Part shown: positions 44,272 through 53,976 of the stretch, piece after piece
How the letters are laid out: each line of letters opens with the position of its first letter
Position numbering within the stretch: the stretch's first letter is position 1
Position numbers and translations under genes: made by a program
Assembly (NCBI GenBank): GCA_002077045.2
Contig: KZ111167.1
Location: forward strand, 189,304 to 253,303
Direction: 5' to 3'
DNA: 64,000 nucleotides
From: Rachicladosporium sp. CCFEE 5018
Taxonomy: Eukaryota; Ascomycota; Dothideomycetes; Cladosporiales; Cladosporiaceae
Notes under the pieces: generated by a model
Database searches by the model: none
Told to the model about the DNA's origin: nothing
Seen by the model: the letters and a program-made list of their open reading frames with translations, nothing else

Positions 44272-44725
44272 CCGCTGTAACTTTTATGAGGCTCCGCATG
44301 CTGACAGCGTGTGTAGGTAGATGCACCTTGAGCATGCACAGCGGCACGCAACGTCCCACCCACGTCTCCGCGAAGCGTCGGGAACCAGTGGCCCATGGCG
44401 TGCATCGTCTGTTCGGCGTGGAAAAGCGGTGGCTGTGGTGATGGGTCCAATTGGCCGCTGTGTGATGGTGCCGTTGCGCAAAACACCTTAGAAGCATGAC
44501 TATGTGCCAGTGCAGGAACAGATCCGCACACTTTGACTGGATCGAGTGCTCCGCTATTGGTCATCTCAGCATATATGGTAGCCTGATGATGGCAAGACCA
44601 GTGCGGCGTGCCTGCTCTGCGATGTATGATCGAAGGAGGTCATGGAGATGGAGCAATTGCGTAGACCATGCATTGCTAAAAGGCGCTACGAGAGATAGTC
44701 AAAATGAAACAGCGGAAACGATACA
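44272..44725. other. Intergenic stretch
   Basis: Nothing recognised on either strand. Confidence 0.3.
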
Positions 44726-44851
44726 TTACCTCCTTCCGAACAGCCCCTTCATTGTCTCGCCCGCCTTCCCAACAACGCCCTTCGCCTCTTTGCCACCGTT
44801 TTCCTGCCACTTCCTCCCATTGACCAGCACCTTCGGCCTCTCGACCTCCTC
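44726..44851 (-). other. In-frame 41-codon extension after the stop of the hypothetical gene
   Basis: Directly following the TAA at 44854-44852, the same frame reads EEVERPKVLVNGRKWQENGG, KEAKGVVGKAGETMKGLFGRR and then TAA at 44728-44726. Composition is protein-like and continues the charged, helical character of the gene. I see no splice sites that would skip the first stop. It could be stop-codon readthrough, a recent nonsense mutation, a sequencing error or chance. Confidence 0.4.
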
Positions 44852-45409
44852 TTATTTCTTCTCGCCTGAGCCCGAGCTGCTAGGCCGAGACTCAGCCAGT
44901 GCCGCGAGAAGCGTCTGTGTACGTTCTAGCGAGTGCTCTAAAGCGTCTTCGCGTGCTCGGTAAGCGGCTTCCCACTGCTTTTGTAAGGTGAGCTCTGCGC
45001 TGTCGAGGCGGACTAGTGGGCCCGGGGAAGTGGAAGGAGCAGCAAGAGCCACTTCCGCCTCGGCCATGGCCAAGGCATTCTTCGCGATCGCTGCGTCAGC
45101 CCGCGCAGCTTCGTCGTTAAAAGGCGTTGATGCAGCTGCCTTCCATGCGCTCGACTCGGCTTTCACACGCGCCTGCGTCATCTGGTCAGTCACCGTCTCG
45201 CTTCTTGGCTCGTCTGCAAGGACCGTGGCGATGGAGTCCCTACTTGCTAGGGTCCTTTCTGCTCGCAACGCCGCCATTATGGTTACTACGCGCGCAGACT
45301 CGCCGTCACCTTGTATATCTCGGGGCGAGACGATAGGCGAGGTGGTTGTTGGGAAGCTTGAAGTGGCCTTGGGGGTTGGGGGAGGGAACTGAGGTGGTGT
45401 GCCGGCCAT
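44852..45409 (-). CDS. Hypothetical Ala/Glu-rich helical protein (185 aa)
   Basis: A minus-strand ORF from ATG 45409 to TAA 44852. A Pro/Ser-rich N-terminus is followed by long Ala/Glu/Arg-rich helical stretches (ARADAAIAKNALAMAEAEVALAA, LQKQWEAAYRAREDALEHSLERTQTLLAALAES) that probably form coiled coil. I recognise no family. Immediately after the TAA the same frame stays open for 41 more codons (see the adjacent entry), so the true protein may be longer, or this allele may carry a late stop. Confidence 0.55.
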   Translation of the reverse strand: MAGTPPQFPPPTPKATSSFPTTTSPIVSPRDIQGDGESARVVTIMAALRAERTLASRDSIATVLADEPRSETVTDQMTQARVKAESSAWKAAASTPFNDEAARADAAIAKNALAMAEAEVALAAPSTSPGPLVRLDSAELTLQKQWEAAYRAREDALEHSLERTQTLLAALAESRPSSSGSGEKK

Positions 45410-46807
45410 GATTGGAGATGCTGATCACCTGAGCTGATAGAAGGCTTCTGCAGTGTGTGAGGGCTGATCCTGGTGGTACTGTCGGTTCTCTTGTCAATTT
45501 GTGCAGATCGTGAACCCTCGATACCGAGCCGCGACAATCCATGGCGGCCCTATAAAACTCGAGCATGACTTGCAGCCTCAATCCATTGTCCCTTCTCGTC
45601 GGTACATTAGCCATAAGAGATTGTGACGAAGCGGACACAAAGGAAGAAAGAGATGATGAAAGGCGGACTCATTATTGGGCATACTCTCGGAGGCAGTTGG
45701 CCTTTGTTTAACTCCCACACGAATTGCACCGAGCTGACTTCGCGGAGGATTAGACGAGTTGTCTCTTCGGTCGAGCCCCCTGGCCTCATCTCACTGAAGA
45801 AACCCGTGCCTGGGATGCAGATGAGGCAGTTGACTGGAGACCGATGCCCACGACAGCGGCCGTTGCAGTTGCGTGGTGCACAGTAAGGCATGGCATGGGC
45901 AGCTTCTCGGTGCAACCTCGACCGCATCCTGCTTGCCCAACACACTGGCGAGGTCGCAGTATTATCCTGCGAAGCTGAAGCTCACGGGCAGGGTCTCGAT
46001 GATTGTCCTACTTCGTGGCTGTCTGGTGGGCTGATCCACACTCCGCTGGCAAACAGTCGCATGCGACGGAGTGAGGTTAGCAGAGTGGAGCCCAGGAACA
46101 CATGTCGCCAGGGGCAAGTGACAGAGTTTCAAGCTAGTGATGAAACCCTGCAAACATGCACCTCGCAATACAAGCGTTCGGCAGCATTCTGTTCAGTGCA
46201 TTCGTGCAATTGGTGGTGACGGAAGTTTCGAGTACGCGCTCATGTTGTCATCTTGTTCGTATGTACGGTTGAGAGGTGTCAGAGTATCAAATACTATCGC
46301 AAGCGAGCAGTCGGCAATAATCCGATCACTCATTGGAATTAGCTCCAACTTGAGGGACCGTGCTTTGCTCCTTCCCCAGTCCTCTCCCTCGCTCGCGCGC
46401 CTACCCACGTCGCACACCTCTGTACTGTACCACCACAACGACATCACCGGAACACCACACTCGTTCACACAATCACTCATTGCACTCTCCTTGCAGCCTG
46501 GTGCTAGCGACGTCCACTCATTACTTATAAGAGCCTACTCGAAGGGCGCATACACCGGCTTTGCGCAATCGTGCGCGCCGTTGGATTCGAACGGAGTGCA
46601 AGCGCAGTGCCCAGGACCTGCGGTAGAAGGGGAAGGCTCGAGAAGGACAAGGAAGCCCGCGGTGGTCAACGTCACGCCGCAAGATCCGCAACACTGCGCA
46701 CAAACACATTCACCTTACTCAAATCCGCCTGGCCGCATACGCGACCCCATTCACGACCGCGCGCATATACACACTTTTCACCTCAAACAACACATCACTA
46801 CACCAAC
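45410..46807. other. 1.4-kb intergenic stretch
   Basis: No gene recognised. The last 400 bp before 46808 is rich in C and A (acatcactacaccaac immediately before the ATG), typical of a fungal promoter and 5' UTR. Confidence 0.4.
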
Positions 46808-47590
46808 ATGCGCACCACAGCATCACCCCTCGCGCTCCTTGCGCTCCCAGCCCTCGCCCTCGCCACGGTCAAACTCTCCAACTTCGCACCCAGAGCAGCA
46901 GGCGTGCAAGGCGTCTGCCAAGCAGTCTACTCACAAGACATCGACGCCTGCAATGGCTCAGACTTCAGCGGCGGAGGGTGCAGCACCGGCTGCATCGAGG
47001 GACTCGCGGCTATGATCGGACCCATACAAGCTGCGTGCGCTGCCAATCCGCCCCCGGGACAGAACATCATTACTGTGTACTTGGGAGGGAACGGACCACA
47101 GTCGCTTTGTGGGCAGGCTGCGGCGGCGGCGGCGAGTTCGGCGGCGGCTGCTGCGAGCTCGGCTTCGAGTACGCAGGCCTATTCGCAGTCGTCGAGTGTT
47201 GCTAGCAGTACTGCGGCACCAAGCTCGACTCCAGTCACTTCGAGCGCTGTAGCGGAGTCGAGCACGATGTCGAGCAGCGCACCGGTGTCATCGACTGCGA
47301 GCACGTCGAGCCAGTCCAGCACATCTTCTGTCGCGTCCTCCACCACAACGGCGCTCGTAGCCGGCACGACCTCATCACCAGCAGCAACGTCCGCATCACC
47401 CTCGACAGCGAAGTCGACTGCCTCATCCACTACATCGTCAGCGGGAAGCGCGCAAACCTCGAACGGCAACACTAGTGGCGGTGGAAGTCCATTCGATGCT
47501 GCTGGGACCTCGGCGGCAGCCTCGAGTTTGGCCTCGGCATGGCTTGCCATTGCACTCGGTGCTTGCTCACTGTTTATACTCGCTCGTTGA
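46808..47590 (+). CDS. GPI-anchored serine/alanine-rich cell surface protein
   Basis: A single exon of 260 aa. Residues 1-20 form a signal peptide (ASPLALLALPALALATV). A small domain of about 80 residues with six Cys follows (GVCQAV, DACNG, GGCSTGC, AACAAN, SLCGQ), then about 130 residues of Ser/Thr/Ala, which would be heavily O-mannosylated. The C-terminus is a typical GPI signal, with small residues (SPFDAAGTSAAASS) then a hydrophobic tail (AWLAIALGACSLFILAR). The Cys spacing does not match the eight-Cys CFEM pattern. The family is common in filamentous ascomycetes without defined function; a cell-wall or adhesion role is inferred. Confidence 0.85.
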   Translation: MRTTASPLALLALPALALATVKLSNFAPRAAGVQGVCQAVYSQDIDACNGSDFSGGGCSTGCIEGLAAMIGPIQAACAANPPPGQNIITVYLGGNGPQSLCGQAAAAAASSAAAAASSASSTQAYSQSSSVASSTAAPSSTPVTSSAVAESSTMSSSAPVSSTASTSSQSSTSSVASSTTTALVAGTTSSPAATSASPSTAKSTASSTTSSAGSAQTSNGNTSGGGSPFDAAGTSAAASSLASAWLAIALGACSLFILAR

Positions 47591-48219
47591 TGCACTCCCT
47601 CGCTAGCATAGATCGAGTAGCACATTTACAGGACAAGCAAATGTCAGCTTTGGCGTCTCCTTCTTTTGTTGGAGACGGGCAGGAGAGATGCCCTAGATAC
47701 CCACGATTGGTGCATTGTTGCTTTCTGCTTTCACTGCGTCCATGGTCGACGTTTATCAGCGGGCACACGGAAGCCACAGAGTAGGAAAACGGACGTGGCG
47801 TTGGGCGCTTGGACAGGCATGGTTGTACGATTGTCTCGCGGAGCAATGGCACGAGAACGGACGGAGGGGCTGAAGGAGTAGAAGAAGGTGTAATGCAGGC
47901 GACGCGTGCAGCGAAACGAAGAATCTTATCCATGTCCCCTTGTCCGCCCTCCTGTACTGTCCTGGATCATAGTCTCTGTCCTTCAAGTGAACGTACACGC
48001 CGTTTCACGCTGCGCAAAACTATTGTCTTCTATCTGGTATCTCGTGCATGTAGCCGCTGAGCCCCGGAGGTGAGCGCACAGACCCTGACGCAGCTTTGGC
48101 CACACGCGAGCTTATCTAGGAGCTCAACGTGCGAACATTTCTTTTCGATTCATTGACATTGACTCTCCACTCTCCGTTACCGAAGGCAATCGCCAGTGCA
48201 ACAGAACCGCCAGTGCAGT
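47591..48219. other. Intergenic stretch, 3' UTR and NDE promoter
   Basis: No gene recognised. Confidence 0.35.
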
Positions 48220-50051
48220 ATGGCGGGAGCACTGCGGCCAATGTGCGCCATGAGGCCGGCAATGGCTCTCATTGCGCCGGCAGCGAAAAGGAGCTTGGTA
48301 TCCGCCACGAGATCGACCCTACAGCAGCCCTCCACAACCTCCCTCACAGCAAGCGCAAAGCTCACACTACCACGGGAGACCCTCCGCCAAAGCTTCAGAC
48401 GAGGCTACGCGGACGGCGGACCTCAAGTAATCCTCTCTCCAACACCAAAACCCAAGAAGCGGTTCCGAGTTCTCCGATTCCTATGGCGCGCAACCTATAT
48501 CTCCATCCTCGGCGGCCTCGTCTACGGCTCCTACGGCATCTATCTCAATCGCCACCCCGGCGAGCAAGCCGAGCCAGACCCAACGAAGAAAACCCTCGTA
48601 GTCCTCGGCACAGGCTGGGGCTCCGTCTCGCTGCTCAAGAAACTCGATACAGAGAACTACAACGTCGTCGTCATATCGCCTCGAAACTACTTCCTCTTCA
48701 CGCCACTGCTGCCATCCTGCACAACGGGAACGATCGAGCACCGCAGCATCATGGAGCCGATCCGCAACTTCCTCCGTCACAAGAAGGCTGCTGTAAAGTA
48801 CTACGAAGCCGAAGCTACCAAGATCGACTACGAGAAGCGAATCGTGTACATCAACGACGAATCCGAGATCAAAGGCGCCACCACCACCAACGAAGTCAAG
48901 TTCGACATGCTCGTCGTGGGTGTAGGTGCCGAAAATGCAACCTTCGGCATCCCCGGCGTCCGCGAGCACGGCTGCTTCCTGAAAGAAGTCTCCGACGCGC
49001 AACGCATCCGCAAACGCATCATGGACTGCTGCGAAACCGCTACTTTCAAGGATCAGTCGCCCGAGGAGATCAAGCGTCTCCTGCACATGGTCGTCGTAGG
49101 CGGTGGCCCCACCGGTGTGGAATTCGCCGGCGAGCTGCAAGATTTCTTCGAAAACGATCTCCGCAAATGGATCCCCGAGATCGCCAACAACTTCCACGTC
49201 ACGCTCGTAGAGGCTCTGCCGCAGGTGCTGCCCATGTTCAGCAAGAATCTGATCGATTACACGGAGCAGACATTCAAGGAAGAGACGATCGAGATCAGGA
49301 CAAAGACGATGGTCAAGAATGTCACGGAGAAGTATATCGAGGCCGAGTACACCGATGCGGCGGGAGTGAAGCAGCTGGACAAAATCCCCTACGGTCTCCT
49401 CGTCTGGGCCACAGGCAACGCTCTGCGACCTGTAGTGAAGGACCTCATGTCCCAGATCCCCGCGCAGAAGGACTCCCGCCGCGGGCTCGTCGTGAACGAA
49501 TACCTCGTCGTCAAGGGCGCCGAGAACGTCTGGGCAATCGGCGACTGCGCGATCGCGAACTACGCTCCTACAGCCCAGGTCGCGTCACAGGAAGGCGCTT
49601 TCCTCGCACGACTTTTCAACCAGATGGCCAAGACCGATGAGATTCAGGAGGAGCTCTCGCTGCTTTCGGAGAAGCAAGCTGTGGCTGCCAACAAGGAGCT
49701 GCGCGACGGTATCTTTGGTGATATCAAGGAGTTGCAGAAGCGGCTGAGGCGAGTGAAGCAGATGGGACCGTTTGAGTACTCGCATCAGGGCAGTCTGGCC
49801 TATATTGGGAGTGAGAAGGCTGTGGCGGATATTTCGTGGTTCACTGGTAATCTTGCGTCGGGTGGGCAGTTGACGTATTTGTTCTGGAGGAGCGCGTATT
49901 TGAGTATGTGCTTTAGCAGTAAGTTGCCCTGTTGTGAGTGAAGTGGTGAGAGGATGTGTGCTGACTTCTTACTGTAGCGAGGAACAGGGTGCTGGTCATC
50001 ATGGACTGGATGAAGTCGTATGTCTTCGGACGGGACGTCTCGCGGGAGTAG
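48220..50051 (+). CDS. External alternative NADH dehydrogenase (NDE type), mitochondrial
   Basis: Exon 1 is 48220-49918, intron 49919-49977 (GTAAGT, CTGAC, CTGTAG) and exon 2 49978-50051 ending FGRDVSRE, giving 590 aa. This is a rotenone-insensitive type II NADH:ubiquinone oxidoreductase. An Arg-rich presequence is followed by a membrane segment (YISILGGLVYGSYGIYL), which suggests the intermembrane-space-facing form. The first dinucleotide fold has VVLGTGWGS and the second VVVGGGPTGVEFAGEL; NYFLFTPLLPS and WAIGDCA are also typical. The C-terminus keeps GSLAYIGSEKAVAD and YLFWRSAYLSMCFS, the latter joined to TRNRVLVIMDW by splicing. The start is ATG 48220; upstream in-frame codons include no ATG. 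Confidence 0.93.
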
Positions 50052-51121
50052 AGACACGAAGTCATCGGTTCTAATCGATCTGTGTGAATAAGCTGCTAGA
50101 CTTGGCCGGGGAGGTATAGAAGGGGATCTGGAGTTTGGAGGACGGCCACGAGCCTGCCTGAGCAGGGAGAGCGCTTTGTGTATGTGTGCGATAGGAAGAC
50201 AGAAGAGAATTGACTACTTCCACAGTGAGCTGATCTGGTTTCGGAGTCGCTCGCCTGCGCAGCCAGTATGGAGATCGTGCTGCGGTATCGTGACCGTCAT
50301 CGCTACCGACAGCTGTAATCGTCGCGACATCCGGAGTATTGATGCCAGCAACGTAGAAAGAAGATCATTTCCACAGTTTGATACGTTACTGGTATCATCG
50401 CACGGTCGTCACTACTGCTGGCATGAACGCAGTCAGTTGATCATGCTGTCTGTGCCGCCTGGGGTGGATGCTGAGCACCCATGTCAGCACCCTTGCCAGC
50501 GAAATGCAGGCGGCTTGGCAATGACATGGACTTTGACTTCGACTTTGTTTGAGCCAGCAATTGTTTCCGCAGCTACGAGAACAAGCGAGTAAGAGCAACA
50601 GCAGCACCATGTGGTCGTCGTTTCAACACCGGCTCACCACGTGGTCGTCATGGGTGTCACCTTTTGCTCGACGCCTTCCTAAAGTCCACCCTCCCACAGC
50701 CAAGCAGCCTGCCCGCCAAAGCCAAGAGCATACCAAGACGCACCCAAGACCCGGCATATGAACTACATCATCTCTGCATGCGCGAGTGACAGCAAGATAA
50801 GTGACATTTCTTCACGTTCCCAGTGCCCTCACTGCCGTCTCTCTTTCCCGTCTTGTCCTCTCGTGTTCTTGTCCCGGTGTTCTTGCGGTAGCTCAACCGA
50901 GAACACGCATTGGCCATTCCTCGCAGGCCAGACAAGGGCTTTCCACTGGTCATATTCTCCAGAGCTCAAGAGTCCGGGGCCCCACGCGCGCAGCTCGCGC
51001 TCAGAGCGGCAGATCGACTCAGGCTCAGATTCCCAAGAGGGTGCAGGTATATAGATCATGAAGGACCCCACACGTGAGCCATCGGTCACTACCGCGCCAG
51101 AGCTTCTCAGCGACGAGCACA
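50052..51121. other. 1.07-kb intergenic stretch
   Basis: No gene recognised. A lone GCGCGAGTGACAG at about 50777 matches one end of the inverted-repeat elements, but no partner end was found. Confidence 0.35.
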
Positions 51122-52802
51122 ATGGACAAGTCTGACTTTGCAGCAGCTCGCGTTGAGGTTCGGGACCCATCGCCGACTTCCAGCGATGAGAAGGGTGGCT
51201 TTCGTGGGAGCGAGCCGGAACTGTTGACGTGGACGGATGAAGAGGAACGGCGGATTCGGAGGAAGCTGGACTGGCGTATCGTCCCTCTCGTCACTTTTCT
51301 GTATCTGCTGTGTTTCCTCGACAGAGGTAGGTCACCCCCGCACGCTGTTGTGAAATCAAGGAGGACGCTAAGAATACGCACCCAGCGAATGTCGGCAATG
51401 CACGCATCCAAGGCATGGCCAAAGACCTTAACCTCGTCGGCTACCGTTTCAACTGGGCGCTCACGGTCTTCTACTTCACCTACACGGCCGTCGAGATTCC
51501 CAGCAACGCAGTGCTAAAGTATGTCGGACCGAAACTCTGGATCCCCTTCCTCGTCCTCTCGTTCGGCATCGTGAGCATGTGCACCGCTTTCGTGCAGTCC
51601 TTCAACGGACTCTGCGTCGCTCGTGCAGCGCTCGGACTAGCAGAAGGTGGCGTAATGCCCGGCATCGCATTCTTCCTATCCTCCTTCTACCGCCGAGGCG
51701 AGCTGCTCTTCCGAGTCGGTATCTTCGTCTCCGCTGCATCGATGGCTGGAGCCTTTGGCGGATTATTCGCAACCGGTCTCGCGCGGATCCCCAGATGGGG
51801 CACCGACTCGACTCCCATCCACACCTGGCGGAACATCTTCTTTTTCGAGGGACTCATCACCATCGCCGTCGCTATCGCCGCGCCGTTCCTGATGCAGACA
51901 AAGCCGGAGGAGTGCAAGTTCCTCACACCGAGGGAGCAGCTCATCGCCGCGGAACGCCTGGCACGCGAGCACAGAGCCAAGGCTCACGAGGTGGTCAAGT
52001 GGAAGCATGTCAAGATGGCAGTGTTCAATGTGAACAACGTCGTGTGCGCCTTCGGCTTCTTCTTCGTCAACGTTACCGTGCAGTCGTTCTCGCTATTCCT
52101 GCCTTCGATCCTAGCAGATCTAGGATGGACAGCGACTCGGGCACAGCTGTATAGCGGTAAGCACTCTTCTCAAAACGGGAGGAACGAAGTGGTGCTGACT
52201 CTCGTCAAAGTTCCACCCTACATCGTCGCCTGCCTGATCTCAATCAGCGTTGCATTCGTCTCCGATCGCACGAAGATGAGAGGCATCTACCTCGCGACCT
52301 TCCCCTTGCTTTGCGTGATAGGCTTCACGATCCTCCGTGTCTCCAACAACGAGAACTTGAAGTACATGGCTGTCTTCTTCTCTGCAGCTGGCGCCTTCCC
52401 CGGTGGTCCCGGATTTCTCTCCTGGGGTCTCAATAACGCCGCCGGACCCGCCGTGAGGGCAGTAAGTGGCGGATACATTGTCGCAATCGGGAGCTTCGGT
52501 GCGATTGTCGCTACATGGACTTATTTACTTTCTGGTAATACCTTAAACGATTCGCGATCAATTGTTAATCGATTCCTCATGCTGACTTTTCTGCAGATGC
52601 GCCTCGTTACCCAATCGGACATACGATCAATCTGGTCGCTCAGGTCATTGTTGCTTGTCTGGCGACGTTCGGAATGTTCTACATTATGCGGGAGAACAAG
52701 TTGAGGGCTGACGGGAAACGTGATCACAGGATCGAGGGCATGAGTGAGGAGGAGCAGGATGAATTGGGATATCTTCATCCTGAATTCAGGTACATTCAGT
52801 AG
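51122..52802 (+). CDS. MFS transporter of the anion:cation symporter (Dal5-like) family, 3 introns
   Basis: Exons are 51122-51326, 51386-52156, 52211-52534 and 52597-52802, with introns of 59, 54 and 62 bp; the spliced product is 501 aa. The N-terminus is acidic and leads to RRIRRKLDWRIVPLVTFLYLLCFLDRANVGNARIQGM, the family hallmark (the A is restored across intron 1). TAVEIPSNAVLKYVGPKLWIP, GLAEGGVMPGIAFFLSSFY and WRNIFFFEGLITI follow, then QLYSVPPYIVACL across intron 2. In exon 4 the sequence is DAPRYPIGHTINL and the C-terminal tail has ELGYLHPEFRYIQ. These carriers take up organic anions or vitamins such as allantoate or nicotinate; the substrate is not determinable here. Confidence 0.92.
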
Positions 52803-53215
52803 TAGCTGTAGAAGACGCTTCGTAGACACCTGGTGTGGTTTGATGTCCGGCATACTGCCCTCGAGAGCCATTATCCGCCCGCGACGGCATCGCTGTCAAG
52901 CAGCCTATTGCAGCACCACCAGACCGGTAGCCACAGATCTAGTTCACATCTCCGTCGACCTCTAGGAGCAATACATGTCCGCGTTGCGTGGTCAGCCACG
53001 TCTCGTCAGGCAAGCCAACGCTGGATGCTGCACATTAGGCGATCCTGCCGGTTGACTCATGAGCGTCCTTCGTCCCAAGGAAGCAGGTACTCTGCTTGAG
53101 CTCGATCTCGACCCTCGATGGCTTCTGATTTTCTTCAGCAGACACATCCGGGCGTAGCAGAGTCTTGAGGTCGTCCATGATCGCGTGATTTCGTCTGCCC
53201 AGAGAAAACGTTCTT
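52803..53215. other. Convergent intergenic stretch
   Basis: Lies between the 3' ends of the transporter and ALB1 genes. Nothing recognised. Confidence 0.35.
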
Positions 53216-53776
53216 TCATGTCACCTCATCGATCTCCTCTGCCGCTTCCTTTGAAGGTTCTTCGATCGGCCGAGTGCTAGTCTCGGCGATGATTCCCTCC
53301 AGTCCCTGCTCCATAGCACTGACATCACCCTCCCCATCCTCCCCCTCCCCCTCATCCTCCCACTCATCCTCGCCACCCTCCATCTCCCCACCAGTCTCCC
53401 CCTCCCCAGCCTTCTTCATCTCCAGCGCAACCCCATCTATCTCCTCCCAAGCCTTAGCCCTCTCAGCCACCTTCCTCGCCCGTCCCTTACTCTTCTCAAC
53501 CTTCACCTCATGCTTCGCCGAATTTCTCTCAGCAAATTCAAGCGCTTTGACTTGCCGTTGCTTCTGCTGTCGCGTAAGTGTCTTGCCTTTGGCGACTTTC
53601 TTGTGCACGCCGGCAGCTTGGGCGGTGTAGAGCCAGTGTTCGTTTGCTGGAGCGGAGTCTTTCGCGGATTTGGTGGAGGTGGGGTTTGGGTCTTTGGGAG
53701 GGGGTGAGGCGGCGCGGCGGAAGGCGCGGGAGTGGGTTGAGACGGTGCGACGTTTGGGAGCGGTGGGTTTGGCCAT
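53216..53776 (-). CDS. ALB1: Ribosome biogenesis shuttling factor Alb1
   Basis: A 186-aa protein from ATG 53776. It is basic in the N-terminal half (RRTVSTHSRAFRRAASPP), with the family core GKTLTRQQKQRQVKALEFAERNSAKHEVKVEKSKGRARKVAERAKAWEEI. A very acidic segment (EDEWEDEGEGEDGEGD) follows. Alb1 partners Arx1 on pre-60S particles and shuttles between nucleus and cytoplasm. An open frame continues upstream to 53911 but without an ATG. It is divergent from the ubiquitin protease gene, with only 200 bp between the two start codons, so they probably share a promoter. Confidence 0.82.
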   Translation of the reverse strand: MAKPTAPKRRTVSTHSRAFRRAASPPPKDPNPTSTKSAKDSAPANEHWLYTAQAAGVHKKVAKGKTLTRQQKQRQVKALEFAERNSAKHEVKVEKSKGRARKVAERAKAWEEIDGVALEMKKAGEGETGGEMEGGEDEWEDEGEGEDGEGDVSAMEQGLEGIIAETSTRPIEEPSKEAAEEIDEVT

Positions 53777-53976
53777 GGTAGCGATGTAAGTGTGTAAGTC
53801 AGTGACTAAAGATTTCTTTGTTCGTCTGAACAATTCGCACGCTAGCGTGGTTTGGCATGTGAAGGTCGCAAGCACCTGACAAAGCTCATATTGGTCCCTT
53901 GCCACGACCACATCCTCTTACATGACACTATCTGGTCGGAAGTATTGTTACAGCACTCCGACATAGCGCTCTGGAC

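Noticed and set aside
46575..46605. tRNA-like B box on the minus strand (GTTCGAATCC)
   Set aside because: The flanking bases do not form a T stem and no acceptor or anticodon arm is present.
46137..47015. 292-codon ORF spanning the promoter and start of the GPI-anchored gene
   Set aside because: Runs through a typical promoter region and overlaps the real gene in another frame; no domain.
48129..49640. 503-codon ORF overlapping the NADH dehydrogenase
   Set aside because: It is an Arg-rich shadow in another frame of the clearly recognisable NDE gene.
50777..50789. GCGCGAGTGACAG resembling an end of the inverted-repeat elements
   Set aside because: No matching opposite end within a few hundred bases and no flanking direct repeat; probably chance.
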